NCBI GenBank assembly: GCA_022393335.1
Contig: JAJEKB010020935.1
Span: forward strand, 812,408-876,407
Direction: 5' to 3'
DNA from: Macrotrachela quadricornifera
Lineage: Eukaryota > Rotifera > Eurotatoria > Philodinida > Philodinidae
DNA length: 64,000 nt
In this document: one piece after another, positions 37,486-50,848 of the stretch
Numbering within the stretch: position 1 is the first letter of the stretch
Layout: every line of letters begins with the position of its first letter
Notes under the pieces: model-generated
Databases searched by the model: none
What the model was told of the DNA's origin: nothing
What the model saw: only the letters and a program-made list of their open reading frames with translations
Position numbers and translations under genes: made by a program

Positions 37486-40400
37486 ACTTTTATTTTTATG
37501 CACAAGTAATATTCGTCGCTATGATTCGTTTTGATTCTCATCTTATCCCGCTCTATTCACTTTGAGAACAGCTGTTAAATAAATCCTCAGTATATTTGAC
37601 ACTATAGTCGTCTCGATCTGAATAAATTTTGTATGTTTTATGATTTTCAAAAGCTAAATTATCAATCACAAATTTGAACAACATTCTCAAGTGGTTAAAA
37701 ATCTTAGGCAAGAAAAATCCATGTCAACCTTGTAAAGCAACGACGAGTCGCTCATCAGCATCTCTCTGGAACGCCACTCATGTCTACTTGACCCCAAATT
37801 CTGTCAACTTGATTGAATTTTTCCGAAAACTATTCTACAAGGTGTTCCAAGAATGCGGCATGAAAGTTAATTCGTAGAATTTCATTATTTATCTAACTTA
37901 ATCCTAAAGACATATATTTCTTATGTGGGTGCCGCTATTTATGTGGCACGTATGAGATTGGAGGATTTTGAATAACAATTGAACTAAAATAAACTTCATA
38001 TGTTTTTTTTGGAATAATCATTTTCCAAAATGGATATTTTTTATTGTGAATTTACTCTTAGATAAATCCTTCAATCTTCGATTATGATAATGTGAAAAAA
38101 TTGATATTTTAATATGGAAGATCTTTCGACATTACCACTAACGTCCTGATTTTAAACGAGAACTTATATTTTCTTTTTATGTTGTAGATATTTGCTACAT
38201 TTATGATAATGACTTTGTGCACCATGTATTGACCTAGACTTTAATGTAGAGTATCAATTTTACGCATGAACTTTTCATTTTTTTCTTTTTTGCTTGTATT
38301 CTACTTTAATTCGTTAACGATTGCATATTGTATTTTATTTTTATGTATTGTTTTTTTTGTATATTTCGTTTGTGTAAAATAAAACATATGATGAATCTTT
38401 TCGATACAAATGTTCGTTTACTATAAATCAATGATAAAAGTTACTGAATGCCTATAAAATTGAACCTATAGGGATTCAATCAAATCTATAATTAATAAAA
38501 ACAAGGACGATATTTGATTTCAAAATCACTATTATCATTTCGATATATCGCGATTAATCGTTGATTTTTTCCTGACTTCAACGACACGGGTAAGGACCAC
38601 ATCACTATATTGAATAGCGTGATCTAAGTCAACATATTTATAACGATGAATGGATATATTTTACATATTCTATGACACATACCATATGAAGTAAAAATAT
38701 ATTGTAAAGTTTCTTGATGAATGAGCTTAAAAGCTTTCGATCTTATAAATTTTCAAGAGCAAAAATAATTATATATGGCTTAGTTATTTTAGTATAATTC
38801 TTAGACAAATGAAGAACTAAATATGTGGCTGGTCAAAAACCTTTCTTTATGAAATTGTTCTTTTTCTTTATTTCATAAAATTAATAGTAAATAATCGAGT
38901 TTTTATGTAAAAAAATTTATGAAAATTGTCACAAAAGGGAACGATAAGCAAGTAACATTTATACATTTTTTAATGAAATAATTCTGTCTGCATGATCATT
39001 TTAATAAATTTTTAATAGTTAGTCAAAGAGAAATTTATTGAGAATAATAAATTTCAAGTTTATTACCAATTAAAACGAACTCATTAATAGTTTCGTTTTT
39101 ATATTTTCAACGATCTTTGTATCAGAATCAAAGTATCAAATTAAAATATTGTTTATGTTAAATAAATCACATCAATCAATATCTAATTATATATAATACA
39201 ACTATTGGCTTTATAGTTATGGACTAGACATAAAAAATATAATTCAATCATACTTTGTTCCATATTATATAAAAGTTGGTAAATAAATTTTGTCTTTAGA
39301 ATAGAGAAAATTTTAACCATTTGATTATTAATAAATTGTCTATTAAATTTAAATTATAATAGTATTATATCAACAACTAGTATTAGATTAATACAAATGC
39401 ACTCTACATCAAATATAAATAATGACTCTAATCAGCAAACTTTTTAAAATATTATATTTTTTTTTCTAAATATTGTTTGTTTAGAAAAGTGGATTAAATA
39501 TTTTGAATGTATAAAACATAAGACTATATTTATAGTGTATATGAAATACATCCGATGTTTGCGCAACAATATGATCTTTTTGATTGTTCACCTAACTATC
39601 TGATCAACAGATTTACAAAAAGTAATAGAACAAATTGATGTTAGAAAAATTTGGCCTGAAAGCATTTTCCGTAGTGTCATGAGGTGACCAAAGACTATGT
39701 AGATTAAATTATTCTGAGTATTTCATTTCACTTTCAAATCTCTGAAGTATGCACTATACAACCATATTTTTTATATGCAATCACATTTTCGTTGTATCGC
39801 TTGTGTCTAAATGTCTTGAAAATTCATTCAATTTGTGTTGTCCGAATATATAAATTAATTGTTGATCTATTTGACAGTTTTCTGTCAAGTAATAACTCAA
39901 ATGATCGACGATTTTACAATAATTTGTAACCTTTAATAACTGGATATTTGCCAACTGAATATAGTTTCACATTCGAACGAATAGTCTGATTAATATATTT
40001 GAGCAAATATTATTATACGAAAACTATTGTCTCTTTTTTTTTTCTTTATTAATTATTTCTTGTAAAACTGAAAAAAAAAGTATTCCAAAATATGAATTAT
40101 GAAATAAAAACAAATTCTAAAATAAGAAAAAAGTCATAATTTTAAAACAAAAGAGATCGTATATAATTTATATAATTTATATAATATATTTCTTGCAAAC
40201 TAATATGAGTAATATATAATTTCATAATAAAAAAAAAAATTAATGCAAATAAATGTATAAATGATGTTATATTCATATTGAAATATGTCTTTATTGATGA
40301 TTATATCACGACGTTTATAGCTTGAAACGTTTTTAATAAACTAGATGGAAAAACAAAAGTAAAGTCTTCATATTAAAATTATCATCTTCTTGTTCGTTGA

Positions 40401-41710
40401 TTTTTTGATCTACATCATAAATATATATAAGATAAATTATAATAGGAATATATTAATAGCAGCTTATACTCAAGCAGCTATGGAAATGGAATGACTAAAG
40501 TCAAAGATCCGAACTCTATACAGAATATTCATAGCTCATCTGGAGCTAAATGAAAGGCTACTGTTCAGATCACAAATTGTTCGAAATTGTAGCCCTCATA
40601 AACATTCATAAATGAAGATCATGTTTTCTTGAGAAATTCATCACAATCTACTTCTGAATAGAAACAAAATAATTCCTAGTCAGTTTGATTACGTCAAGAG
40701 ATTGGACACAAACTGTCACATTCTTATATCTAAGATCTTTCTTATAAAATGTTGAAATAAGGAAACGAATTCAAACATTATTATCATGTTTTATACAACT
40801 GTTACATTTTTTAAATAAATTTGAATCGCAAAAAGATCGTCATTATTAGTGAACCCGTTAATTGCTATTAACAAGCATGTTTTAAAAAAATTTGATTTTT
40901 TATTATGCTTCCATAGGATTAACTTTTGTATGTTGTAATATTGGAAAAGTACTTTCTATCCGCAGAAGTTTTATGTTTTCCTTGAAAATATCATTAAACT
41001 TCTGGAAGTTATATTGCAGAAATTTTATTGTTTGGTTTCCAAAAAACATTAATGGTTAACGGGTGAAAGAAGATAATATAGATGTAAAGTCAAAAAAACA
41101 TATTATTTTATTTCCATGAAACTTAATACTAGCAGAAGTCTGTAAATGTTTATAGCTTGTAAAAATCATGATTCTGCTAAATTGTGTTCTTCCATTAAGA
41201 AAACTTTAGAATGTATATAGTTCCATTCTGTCTATAAATTGTTAAAGATAATTAGTACCTTAAGGTGGACAATATAAGCTCCATTTTTAATAATATTTTT
41301 TTATTAAGAAATATCAGCATAATCATCGCAAATAAAAGTCTTATATCTCAATTTATAGCCGAATTCCGTAGTTATAATTTCATTAGTAATTAGTACTGAA
41401 TGACTTTAGATATAATTGCTTGTGTTACCATGAGAATAAGCCTCGATGGATTGATCTTCTTCGATATGCATTACTTTACTGAGACTATAACCTTTAAATA
41501 GCAGAATTGATAGTTTCGTTATATCTCTTAAATCATATTGATACATCTATTACCTTTTTTAATTTTTAATATAGATTTCAAATTGTTTTATTTATATTTT
41601 TCTTTAAAAATTGTGTATTTTACAAAATAATTAAACTTTAAAATATACGAACTGACAAACAACATAAATCAAAACAAAAAAATTCTCTTTAAATGTCTTA
41701 TACATACTAT
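37486..41710. other. Long AT-rich intergenic region
   Basis: No gene is supported. A frame at 37674-37877 has a weak resemblance to the end of a transposase (TPNSVNLIEFFRK), too weak to call. At 40849-40865 (ACCCGTTAATTGC) and 41052-41068 (TTAACGGGT) an inverted pair brackets about 215 bp and may be a small MITE. Homopolymer T and A runs are frequent. Confidence 0.35.
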
Positions 41711-42804
41711 TCATTTTGAACATAATATTGTATTTCGTGGTTTCGTTTTTATTATATTAATACTATTAATATTTGCTTGTAATTCTTCTCGTTGTTTACC
41801 TAAAAATTTATATAACGATTTAATAAATGTCTGTCGAAATAAACGACATGTTAATGTTGAAAGATAGAATGATTTAACATTATTTAAATAATATAGATTA
41901 TTCGTAAGTGAAAAGACAAAAATTTCAATATATCTTTGTTCAATACTTTTAACATAATTTCCAGTAACTGAATAATATGTAAACATTAAAATCCATTGAA
42001 AAGAAATACAAGCTGTTGCTATAACTTGTGAAAAAATCATTATAATTAATTGATTTCGACTTCGAGATATACCTTGACTTTGTATTCCACCCTTTAATTA
42101 ACAAAAAAAAATAACTAGAAATCATTAAAAAAAAACATTCTTACAACCCGTTGACGACTTTTTATTATATTTTGATATATCAGTAATACAAATATAGCCA
42201 TTATTAATGGTTGTAATGCACCATTAAATATAATATAAAAAATACTGGTTACTACTGGTTGTGTTGAACTGCATCCTAAAAATGGTAAAATATCATAATA
42301 TATAATTACACGTAGTGAAGTTATTCCAGTGATAATAATAGTTATGATAATCATCCATGGAACCATTTTAGGTTTATTGATTTGACGCAATGGTGATGTC
42401 AAACTACATGTACAAGCATATCGATCAATAACAGATAAAACCAATAAATTTATTGATAATTGAGGAACAAATCCAAGATAAAATGTATAAATTTTACATA
42501 ATGAAGAATTAATTACCCATACCATTCTTATACTATACTTTTGATTAAGATGAATTATTAAAAGATTAGTTAAAAGATTAATAACATCAACAAAAGAACC
42601 AGAAAGAGAATAAATACAGCATGTATTATATCGAAGTGTTGGTTGAAGAAATGTAAAAACATTTCCAAGAAAACCAATAATACCAAAAATAATAAATATA
42701 AGTGAAAGATTCATAATGAATTTCTCCATCACTAAATTAAGAACAACAATAATTGAACTTGTTGAAAATGATGTATTATTGAGAATTGTATTATTATTCG
42801 ACAT
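41711..42804 (-). CDS. Rhodopsin-like GPCR, two exons
   Basis: Exon 1 (42804-42145) and exon 2 (42091-41711) join in phase 0 across a 53-bp GT-AG intron to 346 residues. Seven hydrophobic segments are visible. Helix 1 (LIFIIFGIIGFLGNVFTFL) carries the conserved GN. Helix 3 ends in DRYACT, a classic DRY box. The helix-7 region (NNLYYLNNVKSFYLSTLTCR) leads to a short basic tail with FRQTF. N-glycosylation sites (NNT, NTS, NTT-like) lie in the short extracellular N-terminus. Such short class A receptors are numerous in bdelloids and usually have no known ligand. The intron falls in the loop between helices 5 and 6. Confidence 0.85.
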
Positions 42805-44322
42805 TTAAATAGAATATTTTTTTGAATAAATTTTCCTTTAAAATATAAAGATAAAATAAAAAATGATTATGATAATAATATATATCTTTTGTCTCACTAC
42901 AAAAGTTTTATTTTAGCTTGAGGATGAAAGAGAAAAATGTAAAATAATATATTTAGAAACAAATCAATAGTAGCAGAACCATAAAAAAATTCTAGGGGAA
43001 GCTTATGTGTTTGTAGGTATGATGAGTTCCCTCTAGATTACTTCTGGTTCCGTCACTACGAGTCAAGCGGAAATTTTCAATAAAAACAAAAATATAGAGG
43101 CAAATTTAATATTTCTACCGAACAAATAGAATATTAATGTTAATAAAATACTTTGTAATTATGCGAACATTATAAAACAGTCTCACTACTCTTTCTTTTT
43201 AATTTTTGTCGAATTCAATAGTCAGCATAATATATATAAAAAAAAACAAAAAATTTTTTTCCTATATTAACCCTTTTAGGGCCATGACTCAGCCATTTTT
43301 TTTGTTGTTTCACTTGTTGATTATTTATTTATATACATGTTGGGTTTCTTATAATAAAAAATAAAACGGATCCTAACAAAGTTATTTTCGATCGACGAAG
43401 GGCTATCACAAAACCAACTTTTGGAATATCGATAAAGGTCATTCCTAAGTTGATCACAAGGCGGAAAACCGAAATATTTCGGAGACTGCAAAAGGGATCT
43501 ATTTCTTCAGATTCAACGTACTACATATAGTACGGGTTTTTCAAGTTTTGTAATCTTTGAATAACTCGTCTATACAAAAAAAATATTCGGAAGAGATTTT
43601 CTTCGTTAAACAAAAGAGGCTGCAGCACACACATCTATATTAAAATTATAAATATAGTAAACTCATTCATGCGATAAATGTGATAAATATTTGTAAAACC
43701 ATGATAAATAGAGTATGACGCTCTACCAAGTATTGACCATATTTATCACGTGAATGAGTCTATTATAGTTAAAGTTTTAATATAATTGTGTGGTTTTGAG
43801 TCTTCTCTATACAATAGAGAAAACTGCTTCTCGATATGCATTTACATTTGCGAATTGTTTAAAGATTATAAAACTTGAAAAAAGCGTAGTATATTAGACG
43901 GCCACATATGGTGACAGACGGCTTTATAATACTATCAGAGATGATGTATAACTTAAGTCTAGTTAAAATATCTACGGAGTATTTTCTTGTTGAAGTTCTA
44001 TGCTCTAGAGTAAAAAATAATGACGAAGTATATCCTGATATATATAAAAAGACGAGTTTTAGGTAATTAGCAGCAATAGGTATATTATGTTTCACATTTT
44101 AAACCCATAGCGATCGTACTAACAGCTTTTCAAACAGCATCGATTTCTCTTGGAACCTATGTTAGTCGTTTTTCTCAAATGGATAATTTGTGGTTATTCA
44201 TAGTACACGTAGATGGTTGCTAATAGTTTCCTCTTCTGTATATAGACCTTCTAGATCGTGAACAACTTTATTAATTGAGATTCAAATATTGGACTATGTA
44301 GAACAAACAGACTGTCTCCATA
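42805..44322. other. Intergenic with a TTAA-CCC end and an inverted repeat
   Basis: At about 43268 TTAACCCTTTTAGGGCC resembles the end of the TTAA MITEs in this window, but I found no partner end. At 43641-43786 an imperfect inverted repeat (ATTAAAATTATAAATATAGT against its complement near 43750-43786) surrounds TGATAAAT repeats. No gene is supported. Confidence 0.35.
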
Positions 44323-44400
44323 TCAGTCTTTGATATCGTCTAGCCATTTGCTACATGGACGACCCCTTTGGAGCTTCCCGTCTATTGTAAAGTGATAGTA
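44323..44400 (-). pseudogene. LINE-type element 3' coding fragment
   Basis: A short minus-strand frame reads DGKLQRGRPCSKWLDDIKD. The RGRPxxxWLDDI box is typical of the C-terminal tail of non-LTR retrotransposon polyproteins. Only this tail is recognisable and the sequence before it is unrelated, so it is a relic. Confidence 0.45.
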
Positions 44401-45389
44401 GAAGATGAAGCAATGATCACATTTACTTTTATTAAATTGATCAAATGAATATTTGACAACAGATGACAAAGTATACAATAACATATTATTGATTACGAGT
44501 AAAACCAGAGTCAAATTACTTGATGCTACAGACAATAGATCCAATGCTTTTCTTCCTTTGTATGTTGATTTATTATTATTTATTTTGCCGTGTCCTAATG
44601 GTTACAGTGTTGAAATGTTCAGAAAATAAAAAACAAAAAATCTCTTACTTGTTTCGCTCAAATTAGCAACAGGAATATGTATATGAAGAAGACTGTGTTG
44701 ATATAGAGTTCACCCATTGGTAATAGACATGGTGTCTAGGTCAGTACAAGGTTTATGTAGTTATAAGGATAAACATATTGGTATTTAGTATTATTGGCAA
44801 ATATATTAAAGACGACATCCAGATAGGTAACTTGATATTTTCAGGGGTGAGGTGGAAAATGATTATGAAGAAAATGAGAAAATAGAAGACGAATGTAGCT
44901 CGTAATACAGCAATGTCTACCGTACTCTATAGTCACATAATTGGTTTTTTGTTAGATACTTTCATATGTATTGTACGATCTGTTTTATATAGCATAAGTT
45001 TCACTCCGCTAAGACATGTACTACCTTTCTTTTTTTTACTTTCTTCTTTTTATGTGTTTGTTCTATATTGTATCGGCCCATATTATTAGATACTGCTAGT
45101 CATGTTCTATGTTCCTATGTAATAGCACATTATAATTCCTCTTGTATACTATTACAAGAAAACTTAAACTGAACGTACCCTCAAATTGCACCTTTGATTG
45201 TTTGGACTATAGTAACTAATTTAGTTTTTGCGAAACGAGTAGCTGAAGTACACAAAATTGCTGTATGTTGATCGGACTCATTCTTTATTAGATCATGTTA
45301 TACCATTGTTCGATATATGATTCTGTGTGTCTGTTATGGAGCTAACAAGCCGAAAAAAGTTTTTATCAATTATATATTAAAAATAGTAA
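44401..45389. other. Intergenic, no supported gene
   Basis: AT-rich sequence between two LINE relics. It may be decayed retroelement DNA, but no motif could be followed. Confidence 0.35.
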
Positions 45390-46060
45390 TCCCGTCGTAT
45401 CCATTTCTTTCAATCACTTTAGAATAGGAAAATAATCAACACGGGCAAATATTTTTTGTGTATATGAAATGAGTGTCACTTTCCACGACCTTTTTCTTTG
45501 GTGTACTTGAAGATGTGGACTATCTCAAGGTAGAAATATCCACATACCAGTCGGATTCGGACTCTGTATTTTCCACGGATCATTTCTTGTTAAGTTGCTG
45601 GTAGCAACGAAAAGAAGGGGAATGAGGATAAGCAAAGAAACAAGTTCTCAACACCTGTGTTAATATGCTTTTATTTCGGTTAATCCTTTTCAATTTAGTG
45701 TAGGATTGCTATATATCCTCAAGACATTTGTCCACTGTAGATTGCAAGGACAGCTTATCTGTCCAGGCAAATTCGAGATATTTAAAATATTTCATCATAT
45801 CCAATACTGATTTGTTCATTTTAATCTGTATTTTTGGTTGTTTCACTTATGGATGAAAGACCTAAAATATCGTCTTTGTTATATTGTTCGGTTGTTTCCA
45901 CTTATTAGCATAGTTCATTAGATTTTGGCATATTTGTGTATTCGCTAGTTTTATAAAAATTCAAGCATTTCCTTGATAGCTAATATGTTTCAATGGAACA
46001 ATTAGAGTGCTCAAGTCATCCGTAAAGAGAGGAGTTGAAAAAGCGCCCGTACATTTGACT
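45390..46060 (-). pseudogene. Non-LTR reverse transcriptase remnant
   Basis: Minus-strand frames in order read LFTDDLSTLIVPLKH (the catalytic F/Y-x-DD box region), KWKQPNNITKT, NKSVLDMMKYFKYLEFAWT, DKLSLQSTVDKCLEDI, and then LRTCFFAYPHSPSF and IRGKYRVRIRLVC. This order is that of the palm-to-thumb part of a Jockey/CR1-like LINE reverse transcriptase. Several stops and at least one frameshift break it. It may be the same element family as the zinc-knuckle ORF1 relic near 14 kb, but this was not tested. Confidence 0.6.
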
Positions 46061-46572
46061 TAAACATATACGGACTTAATGAGCTGCCTTACGGTAGATC
46101 GATATGAATGTTAAAAATTTTTGATTTCTTATTGCTGAACACTACATATGCATGTCTGTTCTGTGACATAATTGGCTGTATCTGATCATTTTACTGTTGA
46201 ATGAATATTATTTAGAATAGAATAATAACATCAGTAACTATTAAGAATTTGTCAAGAACGAAGATTGTTTAACTAAGATGACATATTTTCTCTTGCAACA
46301 ATCTCCGAGATTTTAATAGATTCTTAGTGGTTCTGTGTCAGCTAGTCTACTCGGTTGTATGCATATCTAAACGAAATCAACTTAATCAATTCTCAATAAC
46401 AATCTCGTAGAGTGACCAAGAATTTTTTGGAGAGAAAAATTCTGATCTTTTTTATGCATGATTCACTCTCGATACGTCTTTATTAATTATTGACAAGAAA
46501 CTTTTTACAATTGCGAAAAAAGAGATCTTTGAGAAGATAAGATGTTGATTGAATATTTACATAAGACAGTGT

Positions 46573-48331
46573 TTAATGAAAATACAGAAAAATGCTCAAA
46601 AAGCAGAAGCAACAGAGGAAAAGCAGAAAAATCTGTAGAGTACAGAATTTTTCTGCTAAAACCTGGATAGATGACAGCTTTGGTTGATGTTGTTTACAAT
46701 CTTCTACATTTTCTTCTTGACGATATTTTGCTCGACGATTAGAAAACCATATCTTATTTAAAAAAAAAGACATAAACAAGAAAAAAAATGAAAAATTTTT
46801 TATACTTGAATTAATAGTTCAGATAAATGTGTTTCTTGTGCAAGTTTTTCACGTACACATAAATCTGGATAATGTATATTATAAAAAGCTAAATCAAATA
46901 TTTATTTTATACAAAAAAATAAACAATAAAAGTAAAAATACCTTGTTCTAAAACATCAATTTGTTCTTGTGTAAGTTGATTACATCGTAATTGAAAATAT
47001 TCTTGTATAGTTTCATCAGTTTCATCTAAAGTGTCTTCTATAATTGATTTACTAGCATTACTTGCATCAGTTAAATCTATGAAATAAGAAAAAAAAAGAA
47101 ATACCGAAGATTTAATTTTCATTACAACTGAATGAAAAAAAAATAACGTTATCAATCATGTGGATAAAATATTGCTTAGAATATCTGTTAAATAGAAATA
47201 AGTCTTTCTTTTTTTCTAATTAATCTAAGAATCATCTTTTTGTTATTGTTATAATATTTAATGAAAAAATAATAAATCAATATTTCTGTAGGATATCGAA
47301 TAGTTAAATCAGTAGCAGAACTCAATTTCTCTTCTGGAGAAATTATTTTTGATACATTTATTTTATTTATTAGAGCCGGTTGGATCTATTTTAAGTGAAA
47401 GTTTTCATTTCACTATTACGTTTTTTATAATCACTGAATAATATATTTAAAATATTTGTTACCCCCTAAATTTTCATGATGTTCATCATTTGTATCATTT
47501 GTTTGATGTTTACATTTTGAATTTGAATCCCCATCTGTTGAATAAGTATTTGATAATGTTTGCGTATTTGCTGATTTAAAACCAAATTTTCTTAAAATTC
47601 GATGTATTGATGTTACCTTAAAAAAAATACATATATATGTATATGGTTTTACTCGTTTTCTTTAAAATAGTTTCTTAAATTACGTACATTTGGAATATTT
47701 TCGGGATTACTAGAATTTTCTTCGATAAGACGAGAACGAATTTCCCATGCAAATATGGACGGTATTTCACGTTTATATTGTACTATTTTTTGTACAACAT
47801 CATCTGTTACTGCACCAGGTTCTAAATCTTCTGTAGCACATGGTTTTACTGAACCCGTTGCATAATAACCTTGTAAAATTTCTTGTACACAACAAGTTGG
47901 TACTTGTAAACAACGACTTATATCACACAGACGCATGCCATTATGTCCTAGTTCAACTATACGTGTTCGTGTACTATCAGGCAATGATGAATCATTAACA
48001 GGTAAACTTCCACGATATTTAAATTCTGAATTACCTAGGTAAAACAAAAAGTTTGGAAGAATAGCAATAATAATAATCTCATTGTATATTCATGATTAGC
48101 ACAAAAAGAACGGTAACAACACTGGAAATTTATTGCACCGTATAAATAAAAACTGTAACAATCGGTAGTGATTGATCATTTTCTAATTTCTTATCAGAAC
48201 AACAATAAATAATTACCTTATGAGCATTTGAAGTTCTATTTTTTTTTTATTAATACATATATTTGATCTGATACTTAAAGTAAGAATAACTTACCTTGAT
48301 GAGGCATAGATAGATCATTATTAGTATCCAT
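46573..48331 (-). CDS. Divergent Pax transcription factor (paired + homeodomain)
   Basis: Six exons (48331-48295, 48034-47688, 47616-47463, 47076-46942, 46888-46806, 46752-46573) with GT-AG introns join in frame to 311 residues. A paired domain (about 17-139) contains SLPDSTRTRIVELGHNG, RLCDISRCLQV and PSIFAWEIRSRL. A paired-type homeodomain (about 207-266) has WFSNRRAKYR with Ser at position 50. The homeodomain intron falls before position 47 (IQ/IWFSNRR), the place it often occupies in paired-class genes. No octapeptide is seen, as in Pax4/6. The paired domain is strongly altered: the N-terminal beta-hairpin (usually GVNQLGG) is lost, and the linker box that is usually IGGSKPR reads TEDLEPG. 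The homeodomain start RCNQLTQEQI is closest to Pax4/6. The last 20 residues are hydrophobic and look unnatural, so another 3' exon may be missed. Confidence 0.85.
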
Positions 48332-49089
48332 TGGATAGATGAACTAGAATAACAAAAATAAAGAAAGTAATATCAAAATACACAAATGTTGTGGGCAAAA
48401 TTAGAATTCCATCAGAGATAAATTCATGCAATCAAAACAATTAAAATCTGAATAGAACAAATTTTTTATGCAAGAATATCTAAAAGTTTCTCTTCTGACA
48501 TGCGCATTATATAGATACAGACAGAGGTCAAGCGATCACATACGAGAGGACATGGATAGAGTGGACAAAGGCAGAAGGTCAGTGCTAGGTGAATAGGTCA
48601 CAATACAGAGAGGATATAATATAGGGCAAATGAGCATAAATGTCAATGACCGTTAAAATAACCATCGATAACAATAAATTCCCATGTTTAGATGCTCCTG
48701 AATAAAAAATCTATTCTACTCAGATTCGTTTTGATTGGATAAATTTTTCTTCATTCGAGTCCTAATTCTGCCTAGGCAATATCTAGTGAAAATAAAAATT
48801 TCAACTTTGCTTACAACAACTTCGTTAAATAATTATCTAGTAATTGGCGATATTATAATCAAAACAATTACTTATAGTTAACTTGTTATTTAAAAAAAAA
48901 CATGTTACTTTTATGATATAGAAAAAGACAAATTATTTAGAAAATGTGAAATTAAGTTTTATTGATACTATGTATATTTGTCGAGCAATTCAATCAATCC
49001 TAATTTTGTAGCTAATCAAAAGTAGATCTCTAAAATCTTACGTGTGGATTTATACGTCATATAAGTATATAGTCAGAACAGATTCTGCC
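48332..49089. other. Intergenic, 5' flank of the Pax gene
   Basis: AT-rich, with a purine-rich stretch (about 48510-48600) of AGAGG and GACAGAGG units. No coding sequence was identified. It is the candidate regulatory region of the minus-strand Pax gene. Confidence 0.4.
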
Positions 49090-49343
49090 ATATGTGGGCG
49101 TGGCCAAGCCTTACGGAATTTCAGAAATTACCGTTTTCTTTTTAAATTCCATGATCGCCAGTAACTGTTGAATTAACTTGGCTACAGCACAAGAAAAAAT
49201 GAATGAAATTTTTACTAGTAGTAGAACTAAATGGATTCTATCTACGGTAAAAATTCCCAGAGAATTTGTTTCTATTACTGTGAAGATAGAGGTGTCACAA
49301 TGCAAAAAATATGAAATTCTGTAACGCTTGGCCACGTCCATAT
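49090..49343. mobile_element. 254-bp MITE with about 31-bp terminal inverted repeats
   Basis: The left arm (49090-49121, ATATGTGGGCGTGGCCAAGC onward) and right arm (49314-49343, ending GCTTGGCCACGTCCATAT) are reverse complements with a few mismatches. The interior has no conserved frame. Size and structure fit a MITE. The flanks suggest TA-type insertion, but the duplication is not clear-cut. The frame crossing it on the minus strand is an artefact. Confidence 0.7.
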
Positions 49344-50017
49344 CTTATTCCAGAATTTCTTTGATTCTTCTATGAATCTTGGTATTCATTTCATATATGT
49401 AATACTTGAATTCAACTTTCAAGTTTGACACTACTGATTAACTGTAAGTATCTATTTTAATTATAACACCATCAATTAATAGATAATTATTTGATATTTA
49501 GTTCATCTGAAACGACTTGAACAATATTTGTTGTCAAAGTTATAACTTCGTCGGTCAGCGTAACTTCGATACGACAATGAAAAAAATGTTGAAAGCACAA
49601 TAATGGCTTTGTTTATCTTATTAGTCTGAAATCTGGTGTAAATTAGAGAAAATGAAAGATATCCACAAAAAATTCATGATGTAGTGATCGTGTTTGTATT
49701 GAAAAGTTAAATAAATTTATTTTATTTTATTTTATTTTGTTGGTTGATATGTGAAAATATGCAGTTTTTCACGAACTATCTTCTAATGCTAAAATACTTT
49801 TGGGAGACCGACGCATTGATGTACTTTTAGGCAAAAATATAAAAAGTTCTCAGAAAAATGATGAAAAAGTAGATTTTCTTCTTTTCTCTTAAACAGGAAG
49901 GCACGGTTAATACTACAATTATTCTACCTTTGTCGTTGATTTTATAGGAATGCTTTTCATTGAAACAATCAAGGCGAAAGAATTTGCTGTTGCCATCGAA
50001 TTTGTTTCTCTTGACTG
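49344..50017. other. Intergenic, nothing recognised
   Basis: AT-rich, with a short TTTTA repeat near 49715-49740. No gene was found. Confidence 0.4.
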
Positions 50018-50848
50018 TTATTGCCTAATCTTCTCATAGCAACCAACACATCTTCCAACATCACCTGCAGATCCTTCCATTTCTTCGAGGTTGTGATCCG
50101 CGAACTTACGCTTCGTTTGGCTGGTTGAACGTTCTCTTGGGTCACGTTTCAAATTCTCGAATAGTTTGAAACGTCGAAGGCATGTATAGTATGTTGATAA
50201 CTGATCAGATACGTCTATATCTTGCTTTCCCTTGTTGTAATCGAAGACAACTTGTGCCTTCATAACGCACTCATTGGCTTTATTAGTTGTTTTGGTATCT
50301 ATCAAAGTTGCTGAATGTGATGGCTTTGTAGATATCATCAAAACATCTCGTTTGAACTTTTTCTGAATCACTCCATACCCCAATTCTACCAAAGACATAC
50401 TTACAAAGAAATTGTCAGCTACTACAGTTCAATGAAACTTCAGAAGGTCATCTGCTAAATCGAGTACGACAACTTGTGTGTGTCCAAGACCAGCCGTTGG
50501 ATTCTGCTTACTAGTATAAACCATAAAATTATAGATGTATCCGTTAGTAGCCGCCAGCTTAGATACCTTGACTTCATATCTGTGCATTTTTCTGGGAATA
50601 TATTGTTTAAACAAAAGTCTCCCTTTCCATGGCACCATTGTTTCGTCAATAGAAATAACTGAACCAGAAACGTAAATTGACTTGAACTTAGGTCTCAATA
50701 AATCTAAAAGTGGTCTCAGCTTAAACAACCTATCTTGATCTGCATACTCTTCTTGGTTGTTTGAGAAATGAAGAAATTTGAGAAGTAATTCAAATCTATC
50801 TCTTGACATCGTATTTTGAATGACTTCAGATCCAAACAACTCTACCAT
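50018..50848 (-). pseudogene. piggyBac transposase, internally deleted
   Basis: Two minus-strand frames (50848-50429 and 50398-50018) carry separated parts of a piggyBac-family transposase. The first has the region around the first catalytic Asp (SIDETMVPWKGRLLFKQYIP, then HRYEVKV and GLGHTQVVVLDLADDLL). The second has the third-Asp box (DYNKGKQDIDVSDQLSTYYT) and a short Cys-containing tail (GRCVGCYEKIRQ). The segment that should hold the second catalytic Asp is missing, and a stop separates the halves, so it cannot transpose. No TTAA-flanked ends were found around it. Relatives elsewhere in the genome may mobilise the TTAA MITEs seen here. Confidence 0.85.

Noticed and set aside
37674..37877. 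Frame with weak resemblance to a transposase C-terminus (NLIEFFRK)
   Set aside because: Too short and diverged, with no catalytic residue or terminal repeat nearby.
43268..43284. TTAACCCTTTTAGGGCC as another MITE
   Set aside because: No complementary second end with TTAA was found within a plausible distance.
47649..48047. Reading the paired domain alone as a transposase
   Set aside because: A downstream homeodomain joins in frame through three further exons with a conserved intron position, which fits Pax.
49111..49341. Minus-strand frame of 76 residues
   Set aside because: Runs through both arms of a MITE; no family resemblance.
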